A DNA stretch of 64,000 bases from JAJEFO01 sp965209045 (GCA_965209045.1 CBDBPW010000001.1:248001-312000), one strand, 5' to 3'; shown: positions 43,957 through 52,546, counted from the first letter of the stretch. Notes: generated from the letters alone by a model not told the origin. Program-made: numbers and translations.

Positions 43957-45057
43957 ATGGGCGCATCGCAGACCGCCGACAACTTCGTGGTGTTCGAGAA
44001 GGTCCAGAAGAGCTACGACGGCGAAACGCTCGTCGTCAAGGATCTGAACCTGGCCATCGCAAAGGGCGAGTTCCTTACCATGCTGGGGCCTTCCGGTTCG
44101 GGAAAGACAACCTGCCTGATGATGCTCGCGGGCTTCGAGACCGCGACTCATGGCGAAATCCTCCTCGACGGCAAGCCCATCAACAACATCCCTCCTCACA
44201 AGCGCGGCATCGGAATGGTCTTCCAGAACTACGCGCTGTTTCCCCACATGACGGTCGCCGAGAATCTCGCTTTCCCGCTTGAGGTTCGCAAGATCGGCAA
44301 GGCCGAGCGCGAGGAGAAGGTGCAGCGCGCGCTCGGCATGGTGCAGATGGGCGAGTTTGGAGGTCGCCGCCCGGCCCAGCTGTCCGGCGGCCAGCAGCAG
44401 CGGATCGCGCTCGCCCGCGCGCTAGTGTTCGAGCCCGAGCTTGTGCTGATGGACGAACCTCTCGGCGCGCTCGACAAGCAGCTTCGCGAGCACATGCAGT
44501 TCGAAATCACGAACCTTGCGCACGAGCTTGGCATCACCACGGTGTATGTCACCCACGACCAGACCGAAGCGCTTACCATGTCGGACCGCGTTGCGGTGTT
44601 CGACGACGGCCGGATCCAGCAGCTTGCAGCGCCGGACGTTCTGTACGAGGAACCCGAAAACAGCTTCGTGGCGCAGTTCATCGGCGAGAACAACACGCTC
44701 TTGGGCAAGGTGGAATCGATAGAGAACGGGAATTGCACCGTGAGCCTCGATTCCGGCGAGACAATCGACGCCAAGGCCGTGAACGTGTCCTCGGTCGGCG
44801 AACGCACGCTGGTCTCGATTCGACCCGAGCGCGTCGAAATCAACAAGAGCCGCCTGATGGAAGGCGCACATACGCTCAGGGCGGAAGTGCTTGAGTTCAT
44901 TTACATGGGGGACGTGTTCCGCACCCGGCTTCGGGTCGCGGGCAAGGACGACTTCGTCGTCAAGACCCGGAATGCCCCGGACCAGGTTCGGCTGGAAGCC
45001 GGGAAATTCATCGAATTGGGGTGGTTGCCAGATGACTGCCGCGCGCTAGATGCCTGA
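43957..45057 (+). CDS. ABC transporter ATP-binding protein (PotA-like)
   Basis: A 366-residue ATPase of the spermidine/putrescine type: Walker A GPSGSGKTT, VFQNYALFPHMTVAENLAFP, signature LSGGQQQRIALARAL, Walker B LMDEPLGALDKQ, YVTHDQTEALTMSD, and a C-terminal TOBE domain with VSIRPERVEI. The start has GGGGGAGA upstream. It is the first gene of the transporter group ATPase, binding protein, DUF1330, two permeases. In PotABCD systems this protein energises import of polyamines or similar cations. Confidence 0.92.
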   Translation: MGASQTADNFVVFEKVQKSYDGETLVVKDLNLAIAKGEFLTMLGPSGSGKTTCLMMLAGFETATHGEILLDGKPINNIPPHKRGIGMVFQNYALFPHMTVAENLAFPLEVRKIGKAEREEKVQRALGMVQMGEFGGRRPAQLSGGQQQRIALARALVFEPELVLMDEPLGALDKQLREHMQFEITNLAHELGITTVYVTHDQTEALTMSDRVAVFDDGRIQQLAAPDVLYEEPENSFVAQFIGENNTLLGKVESIENGNCTVSLDSGETIDAKAVNVSSVGERTLVSIRPERVEINKSRLMEGAHTLRAEVLEFIYMGDVFRTRLRVAGKDDFVVKTRNAPDQVRLEAGKFIELGWLPDDCRALDA

Positions 45058-45160
45058 CTGGCGTGCGTGCAGTGCCATCCGGCACTCCAAATGGGGAGCT
45101 CGAGTGTCAATCCCGAGACCGGAGTTTCCGCAACGAAGTCGGGAAAGGAGGAAGACTGAG

Positions 45161-46270
45161 ATGAAACTCAAGAAGACAGTACTTGCAGCGGCAGCCCTCG
45201 CCCTGTCGGCGGGGCCTACCGCCGTTTCGGCCGAGCTGGCCGACGACATCACGCTCGTCTCATGGGGCGGTGCGTATCAGAAGTCGCAGCATCGCGCCTA
45301 CGTGGAGCCTTACATCGCGGACAATCCCGGGGTCACCGCGGTGTGGGACGAAAGCTCGTACGAAGCGGTGGCCAAGCTGCGCGCGATGAACGAGGCCGGC
45401 AACGTCACGTGGGACCTCGTCGACGTCGTCGCGTCTGACGCCATTCGCCTCTGCGACGAAGGCCTCGCCATGGAAATCAACCATGACGAGCTGCTGGCGC
45501 CAGCACCCGACGGCACGCCGGCATCCGAGGACTTCGGCGACCTGATCGTCTCGGACTGCTTCATCCCGCAGATCGTCTACTCGACCACCTTCGGCTACCG
45601 GACCGACATGGTCGGCTCGACGCCGCCGACCGACGTATGCGCGGTCTTCGACACGGAGATGTATCCCGGAAAGCGCTCTCTTGAGAAACGCCCCATCAAC
45701 AACATGGAATGGGCCCTGATCTGCGATGGCGTGCCGAAGGCCGACGTCTATGACGTGCTTGAAACGGAGGAGGGCCAGGCCCGCGCCTTTGCCAAGCTCG
45801 ACACCATCAAGGACGACGTGATCTGGTGGAGTGCCGGAGCCGACACGCCGCAGCTCCTCGCCGACGGAGAGGTCGTGATCGGATCGACCTACAACGGCCG
45901 CCTTTTCTCCGTCATCGAGGAACAGAACCAGCCGGTCGCAGTGCTCTGGGATGCGCAGGTCTTCGACCTGGATGGCTGGATCATACCGGTCGGCCTGCCT
46001 GCGGACCGCCTTGCGCGCGCCGAGGACTTCGTGAGGTTCGCCACGGACACGCAGCGACTGGCGGACCAGGCCAAGTACATCAGCTACGGCCCGGCACGCA
46101 TGTCCTCCGCGCCGCTTGTCGGCCAGCATGCCGACCTTGGCATTGACATGGCGCCGCACATGCCGACGGACCCGGAGAACGCCAAGAACACCTTCCTCTA
46201 CAACTACGAGTGGTGGGCGGACTACCGTGACGACCTGGACGCCAAGTTCCAGGCCTGGCTGGCGCAATAG
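45161..46270 (+). CDS. ABC transporter substrate-binding protein (PotD-like)
   Basis: A 369-residue periplasmic protein with signal peptide MKLKKTVLAAAALALSAGPT-AVSA and a mature start ELADDITLVSWGGAYQKSQH. That opening belongs to the PotD/Fe3+-type family 1 extracellular proteins in putrescine/spermidine-like systems. Family blocks VTWDLVDVVASDAIRLCDEG, GSTYNGRLFSVIEEQNQPVA and FDLDGWIIPVG are present. AAGGAGGAAG lies upstream of the ATG. Followed by a strong stem-loop at 46283-46310. The ligand is unknown; a polyamine-like or other small cation is the default. Confidence 0.9.
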   Translation: MKLKKTVLAAAALALSAGPTAVSAELADDITLVSWGGAYQKSQHRAYVEPYIADNPGVTAVWDESSYEAVAKLRAMNEAGNVTWDLVDVVASDAIRLCDEGLAMEINHDELLAPAPDGTPASEDFGDLIVSDCFIPQIVYSTTFGYRTDMVGSTPPTDVCAVFDTEMYPGKRSLEKRPINNMEWALICDGVPKADVYDVLETEEGQARAFAKLDTIKDDVIWWSAGADTPQLLADGEVVIGSTYNGRLFSVIEEQNQPVAVLWDAQVFDLDGWIIPVGLPADRLARAEDFVRFATDTQRLADQAKYISYGPARMSSAPLVGQHADLGIDMAPHMPTDPENAKNTFLYNYEWWADYRDDLDAKFQAWLAQ

Positions 46271-46282
46271 CGCGAACAGTGG

Positions 46283-46310
46283 AACAGGCCGGATTCCGGT
46301 CCGGCCTGTT
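46283..46310 (+). other. Stem-loop after the PotD-like gene
   Basis: AACAGGCCGGA pairs perfectly with TCCGGCCTGTT (eleven pairs, six-base loop). Only three T follow. Same position as the stem-loops after tctC, smoE and the 20.6-kb binding-protein gene, so a role in keeping binding-protein mRNA high is likely; partial termination is the alternative. Confidence 0.65.
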
Positions 46311-46325
46311 TCGACAGGGGGGAAG

Positions 46326-46619
46326 ATGCCGAAGGGCTACATAATTGCGCACATCACCGTTCGCGATCCTGACGCCTACAAGGAGTATGTGGCAAAGGAC
46401 ACGCCCATCCTGGAAGGGTTGGGCGCAAGGTTCGTCATCCGTGGCGGAAGGTCCAGGCAGGTTGAAGGCGAACTGCACGAGCGACATGTCGTGATCGAGT
46501 TCCCGTCCTACGAGGATGCGCTCGCCGCCTATCATGACCCAGAGTATCAGGCGGTCGCGGAGATTCGTCGTCGCACGGCAGAGAGCAGCGTCGTGGTCGT
46601 CGAGGGCCACGACGCATGA
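46326..46619 (+). CDS. DUF1330 domain protein
   Basis: A 97-residue small protein of the dimeric alpha-beta barrel type: KGYIIAHITVRDPDAYKEYV, GARFVIRGGRSRQVEGELHE, HVVIEFPSYEDALAAYHDPE, YQAVAEIRRRTAESSVVVVE. These are the family's conserved parts. The ATG at 46326 has GGGGGGAAG directly upstream. It sits between the binding protein and the first permease and overlaps the latter by ATGA, so it is made with the importer. DUF1330 proteins have no settled function; a role in the metabolism of the imported compound is likely here. Confidence 0.88.
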   Translation: MPKGYIIAHITVRDPDAYKEYVAKDTPILEGLGARFVIRGGRSRQVEGELHERHVVIEFPSYEDALAAYHDPEYQAVAEIRRRTAESSVVVVEGHDA

Positions 46620-48157
46620 CCGCCATCGATTCTCCCGTCCTGACCGCGGACGGCACGCCCCTCAAGGCGAGCCTCAGACGGGCGCTTCGGCGCGAGAAGG
46701 CCCGCGCCTTCCTGCTGGTGGCTCCGCTGCTCCTCTTCGTTCTGTTGACCTTTATCGCTCCCATCGCGGACATGCTGTTCCGCTCGGTCGAGAACGGGAT
46801 CGTCCACGACACGATCCCGCGCACGGTCCAGGCACTCCGCAACTGGGATCCGGAACAAGGCGGGGCACCGGGCGACGACGTGTTCGAGGCGTTCTACACG
46901 GACATGGTCTTCGCGGTCGAGCGCAAGAGCCATACGCGGCTCGGCTCCCGGCTCAACTATGAACGGACCGGCCTTGCGTCGCTGTTCCGAAAGTCGGGAC
47001 GGCGCGTGGGCAAGTTTGACACCCAGGACTACGCGGATGCGTTCAACACGCTCGACCCGGCATGGAAAGATCCGGCAACCTGGGGCGCGCTGGCAGGTTC
47101 CGAGGGTGCCAGCCTCCCGCGCACCGCTTCCGCCTACGCGACCTGGCGGGACGTGGTCCATGCCGATGGCGACGATCCGCTCGAAGAGGAGCCTTGGGAC
47201 GTCCTCTATGCGGCGCTCTATGCCGACCTGCTGCAGGCACCTGCGGGAGGATTCGGCAATCCGCTCCTGAACGACGCGCAGTCCGCAGCGGCCGGGTTCG
47301 AGCCAGTCAGCCTCCGCGAACAGTTCGGGGCAATTGACGAAGACTGGCTGGATCCTGAGGTGTGGCGGACCATACGGACATATGCGGGGCGCTACACCCC
47401 CGGCTACTTCCTGAATTCGGTCGACCTGAAACTGACCGCTGACGGCGTGCAGTACCGCGACGAGGGTGACCGCATCTACATCCTGCTCTTCGGACGCACG
47501 CTCTACATGTCGCTGGTGATAACGGTTTCCTGCATCCTTCTCGGCTACCCTGTGGCGTTCCTCCTCGCCAACCTGCCGCTGCGAACGGCGAACATCTTGA
47601 TGATACTCGTGCTTCTTCCCTTCTGGACCTCGCTTCTGGTGCGAACGAGTTCGTGGAAAGTGCTGTTGCAGCAGCAGGGCGTCATCAACGACATTCTCGT
47701 GGCGCTCCGGATCGTGGACGATGCGAGCAGGCTCATCCTCATCAACAACCAGACCGGCACGATCATCGCCATGACGCATATCCTGCTTCCGTTCATGATC
47801 CTGCCGCTCTACTCGGTCATGAAGACCATACCGCCATCCTATGTCCGCGCAGCAAAGTCACTGGGCGCAACGGACTGGACAGCCTTCTGGCGCATCTACT
47901 TTCCGAACTCGGTGCCTGGAATCGGCGCGGGATCGGTGCTCGTGTTCATTCTGGCGATCGGCTACTACATCACGCCGGAACTGGTTGGCGGCACGCGCGG
48001 CGTCTTCATCTCCAACCGGATCGCGTATCACATTTCGTCATCGCTCAATTGGGGACTCGCGGCCGCGCTTGGAACGATCCTGCTCTTTGCCGTCCTGATC
48101 CTCTACTGGACCTATGACAGGATCGTCGGCATCGACAACGTGAAGCTTGGAGGCTGA
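46616..48157 (+). CDS. ABC transporter permease (PotB-like, with large extracytoplasmic insert)
   Basis: A 513-residue permease, much longer than PotB (about 280). The first membrane segment (AFLLVAPLLLFVLLTFIAPI) is followed by a hydrophilic region of about 220 residues before the second membrane segment (ILLFGRTLYMSLVITVSCIL). The permease core with VRTSSWKVLLQQQGVIN and the EAA-like loop AAKSLGATDWTAFWRIYFPN comes after that. Such long-loop PotB-type permeases occur in alphaproteobacterial importers. Start overlaps the DUF1330 stop. It should form the pore with the next gene product. Confidence 0.88.
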   Translation: MTAIDSPVLTADGTPLKASLRRALRREKARAFLLVAPLLLFVLLTFIAPIADMLFRSVENGIVHDTIPRTVQALRNWDPEQGGAPGDDVFEAFYTDMVFAVERKSHTRLGSRLNYERTGLASLFRKSGRRVGKFDTQDYADAFNTLDPAWKDPATWGALAGSEGASLPRTASAYATWRDVVHADGDDPLEEEPWDVLYAALYADLLQAPAGGFGNPLLNDAQSAAAGFEPVSLREQFGAIDEDWLDPEVWRTIRTYAGRYTPGYFLNSVDLKLTADGVQYRDEGDRIYILLFGRTLYMSLVITVSCILLGYPVAFLLANLPLRTANILMILVLLPFWTSLLVRTSSWKVLLQQQGVINDILVALRIVDDASRLILINNQTGTIIAMTHILLPFMILPLYSVMKTIPPSYVRAAKSLGATDWTAFWRIYFPNSVPGIGAGSVLVFILAIGYYITPELVGGTRGVFISNRIAYHISSSLNWGLAAALGTILLFAVLILYWTYDRIVGIDNVKLGG

Positions 48158-48158
48158 A

Positions 48159-49013
48159 GTGTCTGGCCTTCCTCCATATGCCTCCTTCACCCAGAAACTC
48201 TGGCACTACGCGTTCCGCGTGATCTGCGGCATTGTCTTCTTCTTTTTGATCGCCCCGATCATCGTGATCATTCCCTTGAGCTTCAACGCACAGGACTTCT
48301 TCACCTTCACGCCCGAGATGCTTGCCCTTGATCCGGACGGATATTCGCTGAAGCACTACAATGACTTCTTCACCAATCCGGACTGGCAGCAGGCATTGTG
48401 GAACTCGATCCGCATTGCACCGATGGCCACGCTCCTCTCCGTGTCATTCGGGACCTTGGCCGCAATCGGCCTGAGCCAGCCGCACGTGCCCTTCCGGCGG
48501 GCAATCATGGCAATGCTGATCTCTCCGATGATCGTGCCGCTGATCATATCCGCGGCCGGCATGTATTTCTTCTACAGCCGAATCGGACTTCAAGGCTCCT
48601 ACTGGGGCGTCGTGCTGGCCCATGCAGCGCTTGGGATCCCCTTTGTCATCATCACGGTGACGGCAACGCTGGTCGGCTTCGACCGGAGCCTCACTCGCGC
48701 CGCTGCCAGCCTGGGCGCGAACCCGGTCACGACCTTTGCCAAGGTCCAGATGCCACTCATTCTGCCTGGCGTGATATCAGGCGGGCTCTTCGCCTTCATC
48801 ACGTCCTTTGACGAGGTCGTCGTCGTGCTCTTTGTCGGTTCGGCGGGTCAGAAGACGCTGCCCTGGCAAATGTTCACCGGGCTCCGCGAACAGATCAGCC
48901 CCACCATCCTTGCGGTTGCCACGATCCTCGTGACGGTTTCGGTCGTCCTGCTTGCCACGATCGAGATTCTCCGTCGCCGCTCCGAGCGGCTGCGAGGCAT
49001 GTCGCCAGGCTGA
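48159..49013 (+). CDS. ABC transporter permease (PotC-like)
   Basis: A 284-residue permease with about six segments (VICGIVFFFLIAPIIVIIPL is the first). It has the EAA loop TRAAASLGANPVTTFAKVQM-LP and GLFAFITSFDEVVVVLFVG, a PotC hallmark. I choose the GTG at 48159 (one base after the PotB stop), because TTGGAGGC lies six bases before it; a TTG at 48147 is less likely. It is the last gene of the importer operon. Confidence 0.9.
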   Translation: MSGLPPYASFTQKLWHYAFRVICGIVFFFLIAPIIVIIPLSFNAQDFFTFTPEMLALDPDGYSLKHYNDFFTNPDWQQALWNSIRIAPMATLLSVSFGTLAAIGLSQPHVPFRRAIMAMLISPMIVPLIISAAGMYFFYSRIGLQGSYWGVVLAHAALGIPFVIITVTATLVGFDRSLTRAAASLGANPVTTFAKVQMPLILPGVISGGLFAFITSFDEVVVVLFVGSAGQKTLPWQMFTGLREQISPTILAVATILVTVSVVLLATIEILRRRSERLRGMSPG

Positions 49014-49104
49014 GAACGTTCCCTGGCACAGGGGCCCAAGCCTGCCGCGATCGACGGTTCCCGCGACGCACGCCGCATTTCCGGTCGCGATTCCCTCTCC
49101 GCCA

Positions 49105-49137
49105 GAAAAAGACGGGCGGGCCGATTGGCCCGCCCGT
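49105..49137 (-). terminator. Rho-independent terminator of the first phasin gene
   Basis: ACGGGCGGGCC (49112-49122) and GGCCCGCCCGT (49127-49137) form an eleven-pair stem with loop GATT. On the minus strand it is followed by TTTTT (complement of 49106-49110). It lies 48 bases past the phasin stop. It could also stop the convergent importer operon, but the plus side is not T-rich. Confidence 0.85.
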
Positions 49138-49185
49138 TCCGTTCGCCAACAGGGAGGAGGTTGGCAACAGACCGCCGCTTACCCG

Positions 49186-49629
49186 TTACACGGCCACCTT
49201 ATCCGCGGCAGCACTCATCTCTTCGGCGGCTTTCTTGACGGCCTTCGAAGCGTCGCTGCCGAGATCCTTGCCGGCGGCAAGCATCAGCTCGACCGTTTCC
49301 ATCTGGACCTTCTTCGCGACCTCGGCGAAGGCAGCCAGCGACTCGGCGCTCATTTCGGCCTGCGCCGACGCGAACTCGGCCATCGCCTTGCTGTAGTCGA
49401 CGGGATCCTCCTTGGCGTTGGTGACATTGCCGAACTTTCCAATGGATGCCTTGGCCCAGCCGGCGGAAATCTCGGTGGACTTCTCGGCGGCATCCAGAAC
49501 GACCTTCGACATCTTGTCGGCAACCGAGGCCTGGTTCTTGAACGCGTCATTGAACGCGCCCGCGTCCACGGGGAACGCACCCATCATTTCCTTCACCATC
49601 TTGGTGTATTCGTTTGCAGTCTTCGTCAT
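49186..49629 (-). CDS. phaP: Phasin (PHB granule-associated protein)
   Basis: A 147-residue amphipathic, largely helical phasin: the N-terminus TKTANEYTKMVKEMMGAFPV, then QASVADKMSKVVLDAAEKST, and a C-terminal ELMLAAGKDLGSDASKAVKK. No signal peptide. The ATG at 49629 follows GGAGAGAGAAGAG. It coats intracellular polyhydroxybutyrate granules and controls their number and size. The promoter at 49683-49717 has PhaR-type operators. A second phasin gene lies upstream on the same strand with its own promoter and terminator. Confidence 0.88.
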   Translation of the reverse strand: MTKTANEYTKMVKEMMGAFPVDAGAFNDAFKNQASVADKMSKVVLDAAEKSTEISAGWAKASIGKFGNVTNAKEDPVDYSKAMAEFASAQAEMSAESLAAFAEVAKKVQMETVELMLAAGKDLGSDASKAVKKAAEEMSAAADKVAV

Positions 49630-49682
49630 CTCTTCTCTCTCCGTGCCTTGGGAACGGGCGGTGCCCGATTCGTTTTTCAGAT

Positions 49683-49737
49683 GCAGCATACATAGATGCT
49701 GCGGTGCAGCATTTCAAGGATTTTTTCTGCACTGCAG
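49683..49737 (-). promoter_or_regulatory. phaP promoter with overlapping PhaR-type operators
   Basis: On the minus strand TTGAAA (complement of 49712-49717), 17 bases, TATGTA (complement of 49689-49694) form a good sigma-70 promoter. The spacer holds CTGC-N3-GCAG (49699-49709) within ATGCTGC-GGT-GCAGCAT. A second CTGC-ACT-GCAG lies at 49727-49737, and a further half site GCAGCAT at 49683-49689. CTGC-N3/4-GCAG type TGC-rich inverted repeats are known targets of PhaR, the PHB-sensing repressor. Repression by promoter occlusion is the natural reading. Confidence 0.8.
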
Positions 49738-49740
49738 CAA

Positions 49741-50024
49741 ATTTCTTTTGCTTTCCTTTCAACGCGATGGATGAACCCAACCGTTCTCGCGCCATGGCAC
49801 GCACTGCGAAAACGCAAATCGGAACGCTCTCGGCGGCCCCGGCTCCGCATGCTTCGCAATGCGTCACGACCGCCTTCAGCGGCGCGCCTGCATCCCGGAA
49901 AGCGTCTCGATGGGCACGGCACCACGCCCGTCCGGTCGATCTGTCGAATTGACGTGCATGCCGACAGCGGGGAAGCAGGTCTGAACGGGAGGGCACCGCC
50001 CGGGAACGCCGCGCGTCGCGCATG
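49741..50024. other. intergenic between the two phasin genes
   Basis: No gene is supported in this stretch. It lies between the operator region of the first phasin gene and the terminator of the second. Short open frames show no known domain. Confidence 0.5.
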
Positions 50025-50051
50025 AAAAAAGGCGGGCCCGTCCGGCCCGCC
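50025..50051 (-). terminator. Rho-independent terminator of the second phasin gene
   Basis: GGCGGGCC (50031-50038) and GGCCCGCC (50044-50051) form an eight-pair stem with a five-base loop; on the minus strand TTTTTT (complement of 50025-50030) follows. The stem resembles that of the first phasin terminator, as expected of a duplicated gene unit. Confidence 0.85.
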
Positions 50052-50096
50052 AGTTTTGGATTGCCAACAGGGAGGAAGTTGGCGCTCGCAATCGAA

Positions 50097-50609
50097 TTAC
50101 TGGTTCAAGGCCACCTTCTCAACGGTGGAGGACGATTCCTTGGCGGACTTCCTGGCGGCCTTCGAGGCGACTTGCGGCGGCGACGCCGGCTGACCAGATT
50201 CGGAACGCGGCTTCCTGGCCGCCTTCGATGCACCTTTGCCTGGATCCTTGTCCGAGGCAAGCATCAGCTCGAAAGTCCTCACCTGGGCCGTCGTCGCCAC
50301 GTCCGCCAAGGCTTCCAAGGACCTGGCGCCCAATTCCGCCTGGGCAATCGCGAAATCACTCATGGCCTTGGTGTAGCCGGAAAGATCGTCCTGGGCATTG
50401 GTGACATTGCCGAGTCCTCCGAGGGTGGACTTTGTCCACGTGGCGGAAATCTCCGTCGACTTCTCGGCCGCCGCCAGCACGACTCTCGACATCTTGTCCG
50501 TGATGGAAGCCTGTTGCCTGAAGGCATTCTTGAACATTCCGGCATCCACCGGAAACTCGCCAAACATGCCCTTCATCACGTTCGCGTATCCATTTGCGTA
50601 GTCTGTCAT
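50097..50609 (-). CDS. phaP: Second phasin, with Ala/Lys/Ser-rich tail
   Basis: A 170-residue paralogue of the phasin at 49186: TDYANGYANVMKGMFGEFPV, QASITDKMSRVVLAAAEKST, FELMLASDKDPGKGASKAAR align along the first 120 residues. The last 40-50 residues are a low-complexity, basic stretch (SKAARKPRSESGQPASPPQV, ARKSAKESSSTVEK) absent from the first phasin. It resembles the tails that let some phasins bind DNA or other granule proteins. The ATG at 50609 follows GGAGAGAAG. Separate promoter and terminator allow independent dosage. Confidence 0.85.
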   Translation of the reverse strand: MTDYANGYANVMKGMFGEFPVDAGMFKNAFRQQASITDKMSRVVLAAAEKSTEISATWTKSTLGGLGNVTNAQDDLSGYTKAMSDFAIAQAELGARSLEALADVATTAQVRTFELMLASDKDPGKGASKAARKPRSESGQPASPPQVASKAARKSAKESSSTVEKVALNQ

Positions 50610-50666
50610 CTTCTCTCCAGCTCCTGAGACTGGGGCGCCAGGCCCCGTGATTGTGCAGTTGCGGCA

Positions 50667-50695
50667 TAGATATATGCCGCAATGCAGCAATTCAA
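50667..50695 (-). promoter_or_regulatory. Promoter and operator of the second phasin gene
   Basis: On the minus strand TTGAAT (complement of 50690-50695), 17 bases, TATCTA (complement of 50667-50672). The spacer contains TGCTGC-ATT-GCGGCA, a one-base variant of the PhaR-type repeat. A perfect ten-base inverted repeat, TTGCGGCATA / TATGCCGCAA (50659-50668 and 50673-50682), overlaps it. The layout equals that of the first phasin promoter. Confidence 0.7.
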
Positions 50696-50743
50696 GGGCA
50701 AATTCCGCCTCGCGGGAACTTTCTTTCCTTCAATGACAGAGGG

Positions 50744-52546
50744 TCAGCCGACTTCCACGACTTCCTTCACGTAAGTGCCCGGCGCCGCGGCGAGAACCGG
50801 GTGGCTCTGCGCGGATCCCGGAACCCGCGCCCCGGTCTCGCTGCCGGACCGCGCCTCCAGCCACCGGTTCCAGGCAGGCCACCAGGACCCTTCGTTGAAC
50901 GTGGCCGTGTCCTTCCATGCCGCCGCGTCCGCAGGCAGCCCGTGGTTCGTGTAGTGACCGTACTTGTTTCTGGACGGAGGGTTCACGATGCCCGCAATAT
51001 GTCCCGATTCGGACAGCAGGAACGTCTTCGAGTTGCTCCCCATCTGCCGGAAGCCCTCGTAGCAGGACGTCCATGCGGCAATGTGATCGGTCTCGCACGC
51101 GACAGAGCAGGCCGGGACCTTGATGTCCCCGACCCGAACCGTCTCGCCCAGGATCTCGAAGCCTTCGCGCGCGAACCGGTTCTGCTGGCAAAGGCCGCGC
51201 AGGTATTCCATCAACATGGCTGCGGGCAGGTGGGTTCCGTCGCCGTTCCAGTAGAGAAGGTCGAAGGCCGGGGGTGCCTCTCCCATCAGGTAGCTCCGGA
51301 TGGCCGGGCCGTAGATCAGGTCGTTCGAACGGAGGAAGCTGAATGTCCGGCTCATGATCCGGTTCTCCAGGACGCCGGCTTGGTTGCACTGCGCCTCGAT
51401 GGCGTCCACGAAATCATCCGTCAGGAACACGGTGAACTCGCCCTGGTCCTTGAAGTCAGTGAGCGTCGTGAAGAACGTCGCGCATCCGATCGACTTGTCT
51501 CCCCGCTTTTCCAGCAGCGCAAGCGCGAGGGACAGCGCGGTCCCCCCGATGCAGTATCCCGCAACATTGATCCGCTTCTCTCCGGTGACAGCCTTCACCT
51601 CGTCGATTGCAGTCAGGAAGCCCTTCTCCACGTAATCTGCCATGCCGAAATCGCGATAGCTGGCATCAGGGTTCTTCCAGGACACGACGAAGAGCGTGTA
51701 GCCTTGGTCGACGATCCACTTGATCAGGCTGTTCTTCGGTTTCAGGTCAAGGATGTAGTACTTGTTGATCCATGGCGGAAAGACGAGAAGCGGCGTCTCG
51801 TGCACGGTCTGCGTCGTTGGAGCGAACTGGATCAGTTCGAGGATCTCGTTGCGAAAGACGACCGAACCTTCGGTGCTCGCGATGTTGGAACCAACCTCGA
51901 ACGCCTTCTTGTCAGCCAGCGTCACCATCAGTTCGCCGTCCGACTCCTCGATGTCGCGCACGAGGTTCTCCAGGCCGTCTACGAGGGACTGCCCGTTGGT
52001 CTCCACCGCCTTCGCGAGAGCTTCCGGGTTCGTGCCGAGGAAGTTTGCAGGGCTCATCATGTCGATGATCTGGCGCGTGAAGTAGCGCACGCGCTTGCGG
52101 TCGGTCTCGTTCAGGTCATCCAGGCCGTCGACAGCGTTCGAGATTGCCTCCGCGGAGATCAGGTACTGCTGCTTGATGAAGTTGAAATAGGGATGCTGGG
52201 CCCAAAGATCCCCGGCAAACCGAGGGTCCGCCGGAGTGTTGTCCTCGGGCGGCTCCAGGCTTCCTTGCATCAGGCTCTTCTGTGCGTCGACAAAGTGCGT
52301 CAGGGCCTTGGTCCAGTACGCAACCTGGGTCTCGAACACCTTTGACGGGCTCTCCACGAGTTCCGCGACATACGCCGAAGCCGCCTTGGCGTAGAGTTCC
52401 TGGCCCGGGCCCTGCAGATCGGGATTGGGCGCCTTCTTCCTGGAAATCGCTACAGCCAGGCGCTCTGACAGCTCCTCGATCCTGGCAAGGTTCTTGTGCA
52501 ACTCCTCCAGCTGGTCAGGGTCTTCGTCGCTTTCTTTGGTTGCCAT
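50744..52546 (-). CDS. phaC: Class I polyhydroxyalkanoate synthase
   Basis: A 600-residue PHA synthase. The catalytic triad is Cys332 in the lipase-like box GYCIGGTALS, Asp487 in ETDHIAAW and His516 in SGHIAGIVNPP; the spacing matches class I enzymes such as that of Cupriavidus. The N-terminal domain with AQHPYFNFIKQQYLISAEAI and TRQIIDMMSPANFLGTNPEA, and the PPWINKYYILDLKPKNSLI block, are family hallmarks. It polymerises (R)-3-hydroxybutyryl-CoA on granule surfaces. The ATG at 52546 fits the family start; the frame runs further upstream without support. It is divergent from phaZ. Confidence 0.95.
   Translation of the reverse strand: MATKESDEDPDQLEELHKNLARIEELSERLAVAISRKKAPNPDLQGPGQELYAKAASAYVAELVESPSKVFETQVAYWTKALTHFVDAQKSLMQGSLEPPEDNTPADPRFAGDLWAQHPYFNFIKQQYLISAEAISNAVDGLDDLNETDRKRVRYFTRQIIDMMSPANFLGTNPEALAKAVETNGQSLVDGLENLVRDIEESDGELMVTLADKKAFEVGSNIASTEGSVVFRNEILELIQFAPTTQTVHETPLLVFPPWINKYYILDLKPKNSLIKWIVDQGYTLFVVSWKNPDASYRDFGMADYVEKGFLTAIDEVKAVTGEKRINVAGYCIGGTALSLALALLEKRGDKSIGCATFFTTLTDFKDQGEFTVFLTDDFVDAIEAQCNQAGVLENRIMSRTFSFLRSNDLIYGPAIRSYLMGEAPPAFDLLYWNGDGTHLPAAMLMEYLRGLCQQNRFAREGFEILGETVRVGDIKVPACSVACETDHIAAWTSCYEGFRQMGSNSKTFLLSESGHIAGIVNPPSRNKYGHYTNHGLPADAAAWKDTATFNEGSWWPAWNRWLEARSGSETGARVPGSAQSHPVLAAAPGTYVKEVVEVG

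Noticed and set aside
49105..50051. The two similar GC-rich hairpins as CRISPR-like or mobile repeats
   Set aside because: Each directly follows a phasin gene and is followed by a T-run on the minus strand, so they are terminators of a duplicated gene unit.
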